DNA of 64,000 nt from JBBIRG01 sp964410965. GTDB taxonomy: Bacteria; CLD3; SB21; JBBIRG01. The stretch is from assembly GCA_964410965.1 (NCBI GenBank), contig CAYPIY010000001.1, positions 310,001 through 374,000 on the forward strand, given 5' to 3'. The notes beneath the pieces are model-generated. The model did no database searches, was not told where the DNA came from, and saw nothing but the letters and a program-made list of their open reading frames with translations. Made by a program: the position numbers and the translations under genes. Shown one piece after another: positions 53,815 through 62,585 of this stretch (within the stretch, counting starts at the first letter, position 1; every line of letters begins with the position of its first letter).

Positions 53815-53816
53815 CC

Positions 53817-54962
53817 TTATGCTTCCGGTATGATCTGGTTGCGGTCTATGAACCAATACCTGATTTCACGTTTCACGGTCCAGCGGGCTTTCGGTTCGGC
53901 GGAAGTGATAAAAACCTGATGAGCCTGCTCAAGATATTCAAACAGCCTCATACGCCGATGCGCGTCCAGTTCAGAAAGAACATCGTCCAGGAGCAGAATG
54001 GGTCTCTTTTCCAGATGTTCCGAAAAGTACCTGTGTTCGGCCGTTTTGAGAGCGATTGCGAATGTTTTCAGCTGTCCCTGGGAACCAACGTCCTTCAAAG
54101 GAAAGCCGTTCAGAATGAAAGCAAGATCATCTTTATGGGAACCGGCGGAAGTAGACTTTCTGAGGATATCTTTCGGCCGGTTGTTTCGCAGCATCTTAGC
54201 GAACTGCTCACGGATCCGGTCGGCCGTATACCCGGTAAATGCCGGATTTCCCTGATCATCGTCCAGGATGGTGCTCATATACCGAACCTCAACGGACTCC
54301 CCGGCAGGGACAAGAGAACCGTAAATTTCGCGGGCCATGGTTTCGTAATCAGGAATAAATTCAATACGCTTCATGATAATGCGACTGCCGATTTCAGACA
54401 ATGTCAGATCCCATGAATCGAGCATATCGGGGCGAATGCGCTCCATTTGCAATATTGCATTTCTCTGGCGCAGGGCCTGGCGGTAATCCTGCAGGTCTTT
54501 CAGGTACAGCGCCGAAATCTGCGATAGAGTCTGGTCCAGAAAGCGGCGGCGGTCATAGGGCGAGCCGTTCACGATGCTGATATCGTCCGGGGATGAAACA
54601 ACTGCCGGATACATCCCGAAAAGCAGCGACAACCGGTCGATTTTCTTGTTATCGACATAAACCGACTTTCCGCTTTCATTCTGAAAGGACATTCGGACAC
54701 AGCTTTCCATCGGCTGTGAAGACGGCTGATCATCATGAACGAACGATCCCTCGAGGAAAAATCCTCCGGATCCGTGCTGAACGGCATGTATGTCCGCCGA
54801 TGTCTTAAAACTCCCGGATAAGCAAAGAAAATGAATGGCCTCCAGCAGGGAAGTTTTTCCCTGCCCGTTGGCCCCCTGGATCACATGAATGTCTTGGGAT
54901 AGTTCGAGTCCGGCCTGAGAGTAATTTCTGAATTGAGTTAACCGCAATTGCTTGATCCACAT
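53817..54962 (-). CDS. recF: DNA replication and repair protein RecF
   Basis: 381 residues of SMC/Rad50-like ATPase type. Walker A GANGQGKTSLLEA is near residue 32, the signature QGQLKTFAIALKTAE is near 300, and the Walker B PILLLDDVLSELD follows. RecF, with RecR and RecO, loads RecA on gapped DNA. The start overlaps nothing but lies 10 bases after dnaN, and its own ribosome binding site is too close (AAAGG-C-ATG), so coupling with dnaN is likely. Confidence 0.95.
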   Translation of the reverse strand: MWIKQLRLTQFRNYSQAGLELSQDIHVIQGANGQGKTSLLEAIHFLCLSGSFKTSADIHAVQHGSGGFFLEGSFVHDDQPSSQPMESCVRMSFQNESGKSVYVDNKKIDRLSLLFGMYPAVVSSPDDISIVNGSPYDRRRFLDQTLSQISALYLKDLQDYRQALRQRNAILQMERIRPDMLDSWDLTLSEIGSRIIMKRIEFIPDYETMAREIYGSLVPAGESVEVRYMSTILDDDQGNPAFTGYTADRIREQFAKMLRNNRPKDILRKSTSAGSHKDDLAFILNGFPLKDVGSQGQLKTFAIALKTAEHRYFSEHLEKRPILLLDDVLSELDAHRRMRLFEYLEQAHQVFITSAEPKARWTVKREIRYWFIDRNQIIPEA

Positions 54963-54972
54963 GCCTTTAATA

Positions 54973-56085
54973 TTACTTATTGATCCGAACCGGCATGATC
55001 AGAAACATCTGATGTTCATGTTCCAGCTGGTCGATTGGCGTAATCACCCCGGCGCTGGTCGAAGTTTTGAATTCGACCCTCATTTCCTTTGTATCCACGT
55101 TGTTCAGGACCGAAAGCACAAGGTTCGAATTGTATCCGATGTTCAGAGAATCGCCATTGTATTCGACCGGTATATTCTCGGTCGCTGTGTTTCCGCCGTC
55201 TATGTCCTCTGCCGTAAGGACCAGCCCTTTGCCGCTGAACTGAAGCTGAATCTGATGCGTGATGGGATTGGAAAAAATGGAAACCCGTTTGAACGCTTCG
55301 ATCAGCGTAGCCGTATCGGCGATCATATGTTTGTCATTGTCCGCCGGAATCACCCGTTCGTAATCCGGGTACGTTTCCTCCAGGATACGACTGTAAATCC
55401 TGGTGTGCCCGATATCAAACTGAACATGATGTTCACCGAAGACGATCATCGTCGTATCGCGGTTTTCCTTGGCAACCTCGTTCAGCGCTTTACTGGATAC
55501 AATGATATCCATGGGTTCGACAACCGATGTTTCAAACTTTCTGTAGGATATCTTCGAAAGCCGGTGACCGTCGGTCGCGACCATTTTGAATTCGTTGCTG
55601 GTCAGTTGCATGAAAACGCCGGTCAGGGCGACGCGGAGCGGATCGGAAGATACCGCGAACACCGTTTTGCTGATCATGTGTGCGAGCTGCCTGGAATCGA
55701 TTTTCATGAATCCCTTGTCGTCATCATGAGGAAGAGCCGGGTAATCGTCGTCGGATTCCCCGGAAATCCTGTAATCGCCCTTGTCGCAGCGGATGTGAAG
55801 CTTGTTCTGAGCGTCGCTTTCCAGATGCAGCGGAATATTCGGAAGGTTTTTCACCAGGTCATGAAACGGTTTGGACGGTACGGTGAGACTGCCGTCCGCC
55901 AAACCTTCGATGGCGACACGGGTTGTAATCGAAACATTCAGGTCGGAAGCGGTCAGCTGGAGGTATTCCTGGTCGGCCTGAAGACGTATGTTGCTCAGAA
56001 TCGGTAAGGTGGTTTTAACCGGTACAATCCCGATGACGCGGGATAAAGCCCTGTTCAGATCAGATTGGGTCACCGTAAATTTCAT
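54973..56085 (-). CDS. dnaN: DNA polymerase III sliding clamp
   Basis: 370 residues, the usual clamp length. The three repeated clamp folds are seen: FTVTQSDLNRALSRVIGIVP, LPILSNIRLQADQEYLQLTA, and later FMQLTSNEFKMVATDGHRLS and HEHQMFLIMPVRI at the C-terminus. The protein encircles DNA and holds the polymerase. GAGGAG precedes the ATG. The expected neighbour dnaA is missing upstream; a 5'-nucleotidase-family gene lies there instead. Confidence 0.95.
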   Translation of the reverse strand: MKFTVTQSDLNRALSRVIGIVPVKTTLPILSNIRLQADQEYLQLTASDLNVSITTRVAIEGLADGSLTVPSKPFHDLVKNLPNIPLHLESDAQNKLHIRCDKGDYRISGESDDDYPALPHDDDKGFMKIDSRQLAHMISKTVFAVSSDPLRVALTGVFMQLTSNEFKMVATDGHRLSKISYRKFETSVVEPMDIIVSSKALNEVAKENRDTTMIVFGEHHVQFDIGHTRIYSRILEETYPDYERVIPADNDKHMIADTATLIEAFKRVSIFSNPITHQIQLQFSGKGLVLTAEDIDGGNTATENIPVEYNGDSLNIGYNSNLVLSVLNNVDTKEMRVEFKTSTSAGVITPIDQLEHEHQMFLIMPVRINK

Positions 56086-56136
56086 AAGCCTGGCTCCTCG
56101 GTTTTTGTAGTTATTGCCAATACATTCTAACCTCTT

Positions 56137-56165
56137 AGTTTATAAAAAATATATCAAATTTTCAA
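56137..56165 (-). promoter_or_regulatory. Sigma70-like promoter of the dnaN operon
   Basis: TTGAAA (56165-56160) and TAAACT (56142-56137) are 17 bases apart on the minus strand, 52 bases before the dnaN start. The -35 box matches five of six bases and the -10 box four. This suggests the dnaN cluster can be transcribed independently. Confidence 0.5.
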
Positions 56166-56287
56166 GCAGTAATTCGGTTTTTTTCCTTATTCCCGAGGAT
56201 GTTTCGTTGAATGCAGGAATATGAAAAATCGCATGAGGACATTAGCAAACTGGATTTTCACCCGGGTATGAACCGTATCGGAGGCAA

Positions 56288-56315
56288 TAAAAAAACCGGT
56301 TTGTCATGCCGGTTT
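56288..56315 (-). terminator. Rho-independent terminator after the 5'-nucleotidase family gene
   Basis: On the minus strand AAACCGG (56315-56309), a 9-base loop and CCGGTTT (56299-56293) are followed by a run of T's (to 56289). It lies 39 bases after the stop codon of the gene ending at 56354. This separates that gene from dnaN. Confidence 0.75.
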
Positions 56316-56353
56316 AATGTCGGTATAAAAGTTTTTGATTTGAAAACATCAAT

Positions 56354-57898
56354 TCAGTCTACAAAACGGATTCGTCCGTCGGTTTCCTGATCGACGATTT
56401 TTCTGGATTTGATGACCGAAATGATCACATCCCTGTCAGAAATTCCGTAATCCCTGATCGGGTGATCATCTTTTTTCAGGCCGAATATGTTATCCAGCTG
56501 CTGCCCCATGTAATTGTTCATGACAATGGTATAATTCCGTGAAGGGTCGATTTCTTTGCCGCCGATTTTCATATCGATGATATCATAATTTCGGTCGGCA
56601 ATTTTTTTTGCGACATAAGACATGCCGCTGACCTGGACAAATGATTCGGCATGGTGAATCGAATAATTCATCATCGGAATAAGTTGTGAGCCTTTGACAG
56701 AGATTTCGACCAGTGTGTTGTTAAAGGGATTGATTTCCCAGATGTCACGTATCCGGATCGGTCCCGCAGAAAGTTCCTTGCGTAACCCGCCGTTATTCAT
56801 GAACGCGATGTCAGCTCCGGCGTATTCCCTGAAAATATCCGCCTCGAAACTTCCAAGATTGGATTCGCGGCGATCCCTGGGCATTTTCCAATCGACTTTC
56901 AGTTCTCCGATAACCATGTCAAGTTCCTTGCCGATCTGGGATTCCTGGTTCTGTACAACCGCTTCGACCGCAGAATCAGGTTTAAGGGTGAGGGATCGGG
57001 TTTCATGCAGCCGATACCGGAAACGGCTGATATTTTTTTGTTTCTTTGAATAAGTCAATTGAATTTCGCCGACAAACCGGCCCCTGGCGCCGGCCTGAAC
57101 GATTTTCGTTTTACCGATGACCATTTCATTTTTCAGGACCGTGTGCGTATGTCCTCCGATGATCAGGTCAAGTTCTGGAATCTTTTTTGCCAAAACGGTG
57201 TCCTGGTCCAACCCGCAATGCGAGACCAATACCCAAAGGTTTGGCTCCCCTTCAGTCAGGCGGATGGTTCTCATAACGGACTCCACCATGTCAACGGCCG
57301 GTTTTGTGACAATGGCGGAAACATTAACGGGAAGCGACAACTTGATGAGTTCATCGGTAATGCTCCCGATGAACGCTATACGTATGCCATCGACGTCCCG
57401 GATCCAGTATGAAGGCACATAGAAAGAATCGGAATTCGCGTAAAAAATATTGGACGAAATGTAATTCAGGCTCGTTTCCCTGATCATTTCCGTAAACCGG
57501 CCGCTGCCGTAGTCGAATTCATGGTTTCCGATGGTCAGAACATCGGGCTGAATCATTTTCATCAGATCGATTTGTGACTGCCCCCGGGTGAACGATGAAA
57601 TCGGACTGCCCTGAAAATCATCGCCAGCGAAAACAACCGTGGGGTTCACATTCGAGTTTTTTAATGAATCGACATAGGCTTTCAGCAGAGCCGAACCGCC
57701 GACAGTATAACCCTGGAATGAGTCATTCTTTGCCGGCCTGATCAGATAGGGCATATTGGCTGCGTGAAAATCATTCCAGTGAATAAAGCTTAAGTGCACA
57801 TCGCTTTCACTTTGAGAATATCCTGAAACGGAAAAAAAGAAAATCATTCCGTAGGTCAGAAGCCATCTCCGTTTGCTTTCAAGTCTTAGTATCCACAT
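56354..57898 (-). CDS. 5'-nucleotidase/UshA-family secreted phosphatase
   Basis: 514 residues. A signal peptide (IFFFSVSGYSQ) precedes the calcineurin-like metallophosphatase domain with FIHWNDFHAAN, AGDDFQGSP, TIGNHEFDYG, VSHCGLDQD and GGHTHTVLK, all metal-site motifs. The 5'-nucleotidase C-terminal domain follows (about 340-510: GSFEADIFREYAGADIAFMN, IWEINPFNNTL). It hydrolyses nucleotides or related phosphoesters outside the cell membrane. The nearby terminator isolates it from dnaN. The exact substrate is unknown. Confidence 0.9.
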   Translation of the reverse strand: MWILRLESKRRWLLTYGMIFFFSVSGYSQSESDVHLSFIHWNDFHAANMPYLIRPAKNDSFQGYTVGGSALLKAYVDSLKNSNVNPTVVFAGDDFQGSPISSFTRGQSQIDLMKMIQPDVLTIGNHEFDYGSGRFTEMIRETSLNYISSNIFYANSDSFYVPSYWIRDVDGIRIAFIGSITDELIKLSLPVNVSAIVTKPAVDMVESVMRTIRLTEGEPNLWVLVSHCGLDQDTVLAKKIPELDLIIGGHTHTVLKNEMVIGKTKIVQAGARGRFVGEIQLTYSKKQKNISRFRYRLHETRSLTLKPDSAVEAVVQNQESQIGKELDMVIGELKVDWKMPRDRRESNLGSFEADIFREYAGADIAFMNNGGLRKELSAGPIRIRDIWEINPFNNTLVEISVKGSQLIPMMNYSIHHAESFVQVSGMSYVAKKIADRNYDIIDMKIGGKEIDPSRNYTIVMNNYMGQQLDNIFGLKKDDHPIRDYGISDRDVIISVIKSRKIVDQETDGRIRFVD

Positions 57899-57986
57899 CT
57901 TTTTCGCCGTTCGTTATATTATTATTTTTACAGTTCTTGTTTTATATATATTCCTGCCGGATGAATCATGTAAATTTATAAATTTA

Positions 57987-58015
57987 TTGACATATCCAAT
58001 ACTTTGATTTACATT
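57987..58015 (+). promoter_or_regulatory. Sigma70-like promoter of the alpha/beta hydrolase gene
   Basis: A perfect TTGACA is followed after 17 bases by TACATT (four of six matches), 34 bases before the ATG at 58050. It lies in the 151-base divergent spacer between two genes. Confidence 0.6.
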
Positions 58016-58049
58016 TACCACCGGAACAATATGTAAAAAAAAAGTTAAG

Positions 58050-58871
58050 ATGTCAAATTTTCAGGTTAAAATTATTGTCATCGGATTATCCTTGTACGTA
58101 CTTGCGGTTCTGCTGATACACCTTTTTGAATACATGTCCCTGTATCACCCGGTCCGCATGGCTTCCGAAGGATACAATTCATGGATCCTTCATGAAGATC
58201 ATTACATCCAGACGGATGACGGCGTTTTAATCAATCTGTGGTTTTTTCCTTATCCGTCCTCGCAACATGTTATCCTTTTATGTCACGGCAACGGAGGCAA
58301 CAATTCGCACCGCATGGAACAAATAAAGGCTCTGTACGAAAGGGCGTTTTCGGTCGCGATCTTTGATTACCGGGGTTACGGAAAAAGTTCAGGACATCCT
58401 TCGGAAAAGGGACTGTACAAAGACGGCCATGCAGCCATAAGATTCTTAACGGCAGAAAAGGGAATTCCAGCGAATAAGATCACCGTGATCGGCACTTCGC
58501 TGGGCGGAGCCGTAGCGGCTGAACTGGCTTGCCATTACCGCTTTCACGCTCTGGTCCTTGAAAGCACATTCACCTCCAAATTCGGAATGGCGGAAGTCAT
58601 GCTGCCCGTTTTTCCAATGGTTTTTTTCAGCCGGAACCAGTTCAACACGCTTGAAAAAATGAGCCGCATTCAGTCCCCGGTCATGATCGTTCACGGAACC
58701 CAGGACGAAATGATCCCGTTTTCGATGAGCCGGGAGCTTTTCAGCGCCGCGCCTGAACCGAAATTTCTTTTTCCTGTTCATGGCGCACATCATAACGACT
58801 GTCTGGCCGTAGGAGGTAAGAAATATCTGGATGATTTGTCCCTGTTCGTCAATTCTTTAACCGTTCATTAA
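58050..58871 (+). CDS. Membrane-anchored alpha/beta hydrolase (BEM46-like)
   Basis: 273 residues. A membrane helix (VIGLSLYVLAVLLIHLF) precedes an alpha/beta-hydrolase domain with CHGNGGNNSHR, DYRGYGKSSGHP, nucleophile elbow GTSLGGAVAAEL (Ser), the acid in HGTQDEMIPF and His in HGAHHNDC. The layout fits the ABHD13/BEM46 type, anchored on the inner membrane with the domain in the cytoplasm or periplasm. The substrate is unknown. The DUF5686 gene follows with almost no gap, so co-transcription is likely. Confidence 0.85.
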   Translation: MSNFQVKIIVIGLSLYVLAVLLIHLFEYMSLYHPVRMASEGYNSWILHEDHYIQTDDGVLINLWFFPYPSSQHVILLCHGNGGNNSHRMEQIKALYERAFSVAIFDYRGYGKSSGHPSEKGLYKDGHAAIRFLTAEKGIPANKITVIGTSLGGAVAAELACHYRFHALVLESTFTSKFGMAEVMLPVFPMVFFSRNQFNTLEKMSRIQSPVMIVHGTQDEMIPFSMSRELFSAAPEPKFLFPVHGAHHNDCLAVGGKKYLDDLSLFVNSLTVH

Positions 58872-58875
58872 TTCT

Positions 58876-61014
58876 GTGAAAGTCCCGATGCAATTCACAC
58901 TTTCGTTTTCCCCCTTCAAAATAACCCTCTTCTGCATGCTGATTTTTTTAATTTCATGCAGTCCTCGTTTGAAAGCGCAGGAAAATATCATCTCTGCGGA
59001 TACTGTCATCCGGAAAGCAAGGGAAACTTCTCTGACCGCCATAAAGCGCCTCAGAAGCTATAAAATCACGGCCTTTTCCAAGTCGTTTTTTAAGACCGGA
59101 AAACCGGGATCAAAAGAATATAAAATGAAAGGAGCAACTCTGCTTCTCACCGAACATTACTGGAAAAGCCCTGATAAATCCAAAACCATTGAAATTGCAG
59201 AACGCAGCGTTCATGGTCTGCTGACCGATGAATACGTTCCTTACCGTTTTGATTTCATCGCCGATTTCACCTCAGATCACATCACCATGGTCAACGCATC
59301 GGTACCCGGTCCTTTGTCGGAACACGCCGCCCTGTTTTATGAATTCAGCATTGAGAACAGGACTGAATTCATGAATATCCCTGTTTATCAGGTTTTAGTC
59401 ACTCCGAAATCGGAACATATTCCGTTATTCAGTGGAAGACTGTTTATAGCGGATTCCGGGTTTTGTCTGATCGGGGCCGACATGACGTTCAATAAAGCGG
59501 TCAAAATCTGGCCTGATCCTGTGTCGTTCCGGATCAGGCAGACGTTTTCACACCATGAACAGGATACCTGGCTTCCGGATGAATTTGAATACTCTTACCA
59601 GCTGAACATCGACTTCATGGGTATCAGTTACAGCGGCATCTGGAGCACCATGACAAAAGTGTATTCGGCAGAAATCAATCCTCACATTCCCCCATCGGTC
59701 TTTTCCGGACCGCCTCTGGAAAAATCAAAGCTGGCCGCATATAAGGACTCGTCTTTCTGGGAACTGCATCAGATCCTGCCCCTGAGTGAACGAGAAAAGG
59801 CGGGTTTACAATTCCTGCTGAATCTCCCCAAAAACAAGAAAATCGCCCATCCCGACCCCTTCGAATGGGATGAAGTTATACATGAAAAAGATACCCGATT
59901 CGGATTCAGCCCCATGCCTGATCCGCGCTTTAACCGTGTGGAAGGCGCTTTTCTTGGCGGTATCGCCGAATTCAGGGATCTTGCACTGGGCCCTTACCTG
60001 CGAACGCTTACCCTGAAAGGCGAATACGGATACGGGTTCAGGGACAAGCGGCATAAATGGCTGGCGGGCGCGGACAAATCATTTTTCGGGAAACGCCTCG
60101 CTGCCGGAGGAAGGTATTACGATCACATTCAGCATAAGGAAAATCTTTTTACCAGCAGTCTCCTGATGAATTCACTGACGGCTCTTGGATACCGGTACGA
60201 TAATTACAATTATTTTTATACCCGCGGTTATGAATTATTCCTGAAAGTGAAACCCGTATATGCGGTCGAACTGGAGGCCGTTTATACAAGACGCGATGAC
60301 CGGTCGGCAAGGCAGAATTCAAAATTCGGGATTGTTCGGTTTCTTTATGAATATAAACCGGTTTATCCGGTCAATGAAGGACGATTGAGCCAGTTGTCCG
60401 TCAAGGGAAATTTCAGGATCGGAAACGGGAAAGGTATTGCGTCCCGGGAACCTTATTATTTATTCCGGGGTTCCGTGGATTACTCTTCACCCGGACGTCT
60501 TCACAGCGATTTTCATTTTTCAAAATACTATGGATCTTTGCGTTATCATATACCGACCACACGGCGGGGCTCGCTGGACGGATGTCTTTATCTTGGATAC
60601 GCGACCAAATCGGTTCCGCGGCAATATGTATTCGATCTGTACGGGGGAAGCCTTCCCTATATGCTGAAAACGGCCGCTCTCGGGGAGCTGGAAGGAAATT
60701 ACATGGCGGCGATGACAATCGAACACAATTTCGGAGGAGCATGGATGGAACGGACCGGACTGCCGGTCCTGAAAGAAGGCTACATTGACATGATTCCGAA
60801 TGTCAGTGTCGGATATGTCAGAACATCGGCACGAACCAGCCGTTTCGTTTCTTATCCCGTCCGTGATACGAAAAAACCGCTGATTGAGCTTGGCCTTGGA
60901 TTCGGCGATATCTACAGGATCGCACGGGTTGATATTGCCTGTCGTGTCAATCAGTTTAAAGCGACCGAATCGTTCTGGATCCTGACCGCATCGGCGTTTT
61001 TATTTAACGAATAA
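58876..61014 (+). CDS. DUF5686-like outer-membrane/surface lipoprotein
   Basis: About 712 residues from the GTG at 58876; the ATG at 58888 is an alternative, and neither has a strong binding site. A signal peptide with lipobox LISC (Cys near residue 28) is followed by a region like DUF5686 (YKITAFSKSFFKTG, FDFIADFTSDHITMVNA, LFIADSGFCLIGADM), then a long beta-rich part resembling an outer-membrane barrel (TLKGEYGYGFRDKRHKWLAG, FVSYPVRDTKKPLIEL). DUF5686 proteins are found in Bacteroidetes-type envelopes, and their function is not established. The barrel assignment is inference. Confidence 0.72.
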   Translation: MKVPMQFTLSFSPFKITLFCMLIFLISCSPRLKAQENIISADTVIRKARETSLTAIKRLRSYKITAFSKSFFKTGKPGSKEYKMKGATLLLTEHYWKSPDKSKTIEIAERSVHGLLTDEYVPYRFDFIADFTSDHITMVNASVPGPLSEHAALFYEFSIENRTEFMNIPVYQVLVTPKSEHIPLFSGRLFIADSGFCLIGADMTFNKAVKIWPDPVSFRIRQTFSHHEQDTWLPDEFEYSYQLNIDFMGISYSGIWSTMTKVYSAEINPHIPPSVFSGPPLEKSKLAAYKDSSFWELHQILPLSEREKAGLQFLLNLPKNKKIAHPDPFEWDEVIHEKDTRFGFSPMPDPRFNRVEGAFLGGIAEFRDLALGPYLRTLTLKGEYGYGFRDKRHKWLAGADKSFFGKRLAAGGRYYDHIQHKENLFTSSLLMNSLTALGYRYDNYNYFYTRGYELFLKVKPVYAVELEAVYTRRDDRSARQNSKFGIVRFLYEYKPVYPVNEGRLSQLSVKGNFRIGNGKGIASREPYYLFRGSVDYSSPGRLHSDFHFSKYYGSLRYHIPTTRRGSLDGCLYLGYATKSVPRQYVFDLYGGSLPYMLKTAALGELEGNYMAAMTIEHNFGGAWMERTGLPVLKEGYIDMIPNVSVGYVRTSARTSRFVSYPVRDTKKPLIELGLGFGDIYRIARVDIACRVNQFKATESFWILTASAFLFNE

Positions 61015-61033
61015 CCATATTAGAATCGGGCTC

Positions 61034-61630
61034 ATGGCATTACCGGAAAAAGATAAAATCACAAACGACACCGCCGCCCCGCACTCTGCGGACACTGAGA
61101 ACAAACGCTCGAAAGATCTTGGGGAATATCTCCATCTTGACATCACCGAGGAGATGACTCCAGAGCCCGATACTCACTCCGCCGTACGCAGGACCAGGAA
61201 GAAATTCTGGCGCCGTATGCGGCTGGGAAGGAAAATACTGGTTTCACGCACTTCCGCCTTTTTCCGTGACACGAAAAAAATGGTCATTTTGTGGATAGCC
61301 ATTCTGTCCCTGATCGTCACCGGCAAATTTTTAGGCTGGGATCAGGAAATCGTCGGCGGCGTGGTCGTGATCGTGGGTTTGATTTTCAGCGCGTTCTCAT
61401 GGCTCGGCGCGATGATCCTGAGCGGTATTGCGCTCATTCCGTTCATCGGGGCACCGCTGGTAACGATCCTCAGTTCGTCATTATTATGGATCATCAACGG
61501 GCTTGGTTACTTTGTATCCATCGTTGCGATCAAAGCCGGCCACGGAAAAACAGTTCTGAATTACCGATTGATGGTCCTGGTCTTTCTTACCGGACTGGCC
61601 ACGGGATATGTCCTTGCGAAACTGATCTGA
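61034..61630 (+). CDS. Small membrane protein of unknown function
   Basis: 198 residues. The first 75 residues are charged and probably disordered (ENKRSKDLGEYLHLDITEE), then a basic stretch (RRTRKKFWRRMRLGRK) leads into about three membrane helices (VILWIAILSLIVTGKFLG, VVVIVGLIFSAFSWLGAMIL, LMVLVFLTGLATGYVLAKLI). No family is recognised. It starts 19 bases after the DUF5686 gene, so it may belong to the same transcript, and it ends convergent to ispD. An N-in location is likely from the positive charges. Confidence 0.65.
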   Translation: MALPEKDKITNDTAAPHSADTENKRSKDLGEYLHLDITEEMTPEPDTHSAVRRTRKKFWRRMRLGRKILVSRTSAFFRDTKKMVILWIAILSLIVTGKFLGWDQEIVGGVVVIVGLIFSAFSWLGAMILSGIALIPFIGAPLVTILSSSLLWIINGLGYFVSIVAIKAGHGKTVLNYRLMVLVFLTGLATGYVLAKLI

Positions 61631-61691
61631 AGTACCCGGCCCGGATTCTGCCAAAGCGTTCGCAAGACTAAAGTTTTTTCTACCCATTCCG

Positions 61692-62393
61692 TCATGGTTT
61701 CAGGAATAGTTCCGCCAAAAGAATGTCATCAGGCGTAGTAATTTTGATGTTCCGGTAATCACCCTCAATTATCCTGACCGGATGCCCAATCCGTTCGACC
61801 AGCATTGATTCGTCCGTACCATAAAACGCATCCTTCGTTGCTTCGCGGAATGCTTTTTCCAGCAGTGAATATTCAAAACATTGCGGCGTCTGAACCTGCC
61901 ACAGATTTAAACGGTCGACCGTTTTTCCCACGAACAGGTCCGCGTTCCGGGTCTTTATCGTATCCTTTACCTGTACGGCAACAATGGCCGCCCGAAATCG
62001 GTCACACGCTTCTACCAAACAGCGGAGAATGTCTGCGGATGCCATAGGCCTGGCCGCGTCATGGATCATAACGATTCCTTCATGGTCAATTGCCTGAAAC
62101 CCGTTATAAACACTGTCCTGGCGATGTTCTCCCCCCTGAACGATTTTTTTTACTTTGGAAAATCCAAATCTTCCAACGATTTCAACTTCTATATAACGGA
62201 TCCGGTCTTTTTCACAAACAATAATTATTTCATCCACTATTTCAGATTGCTGGAAAGTCATCAGCGTATAATACAAAACAGGCTTCCCGTGAATATGAAT
62301 GAATTGTTTCCGTACATCGCCGTAAACAGCCTGCATACGTTTTCCTGTGCCGGCCGCGGGTATGATGGCGGTTATCGATCGGTGTTTATACAT
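61692..62393 (-). CDS. ispD: 2-C-methyl-D-erythritol 4-phosphate cytidylyltransferase
   Basis: 233 residues from the ATG at 62393; the frame extends to 62459 but GGAAAA lies before the shorter start, where the domain begins. It has the nucleotidyltransferase motif IIPAAGTGKRMQ with the GD-RKQF Lys region, VIMIHDAARPM, AIVAVQVKDTIKT, and FYGTDESMLVERIG. It makes CDP-ME in the MEP isoprenoid pathway, in the cytoplasm. Its neighbour ispF is not seen beside it. A possible role in other CDP-sugar pathways is less likely given the motif set. Confidence 0.87.
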   Translation of the reverse strand: MYKHRSITAIIPAAGTGKRMQAVYGDVRKQFIHIHGKPVLYYTLMTFQQSEIVDEIIIVCEKDRIRYIEVEIVGRFGFSKVKKIVQGGEHRQDSVYNGFQAIDHEGIVMIHDAARPMASADILRCLVEACDRFRAAIVAVQVKDTIKTRNADLFVGKTVDRLNLWQVQTPQCFEYSLLEKAFREATKDAFYGTDESMLVERIGHPVRIIEGDYRNIKITTPDDILLAELFLKP

Positions 62394-62585
62394 GGTTTTT
62401 CCATTTTCCTGGTTAATCCGTATCGTAAATATTTTACACAGATTTAACGGGAGAATCAATATGTATAAAAATCTGTTTCTTTATTAGACAAATCTTTATA
62501 TCTTAAACACAGAAAATCCCAAATCTGGATTCCCGAAAACGTTTATTAATATTTTTCACAGTTCACCTTCGTTTAGGACCAACTT

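Noticed and set aside
56086..56353. Possible origin of replication upstream of dnaN
   Set aside because: The spacer is AT-rich but holds no DnaA boxes or iterons; only a promoter and the terminator of the upstream gene are supported.
62432..62560. Two matches to the relaxed DnaA box (TTTTACACA at 62432 and TTTTTCACA at 62552)
   Set aside because: Such matches are expected a few times in a window of this size, none fits the strict TTATCCACA, and no cluster forms. I do not call an origin here.
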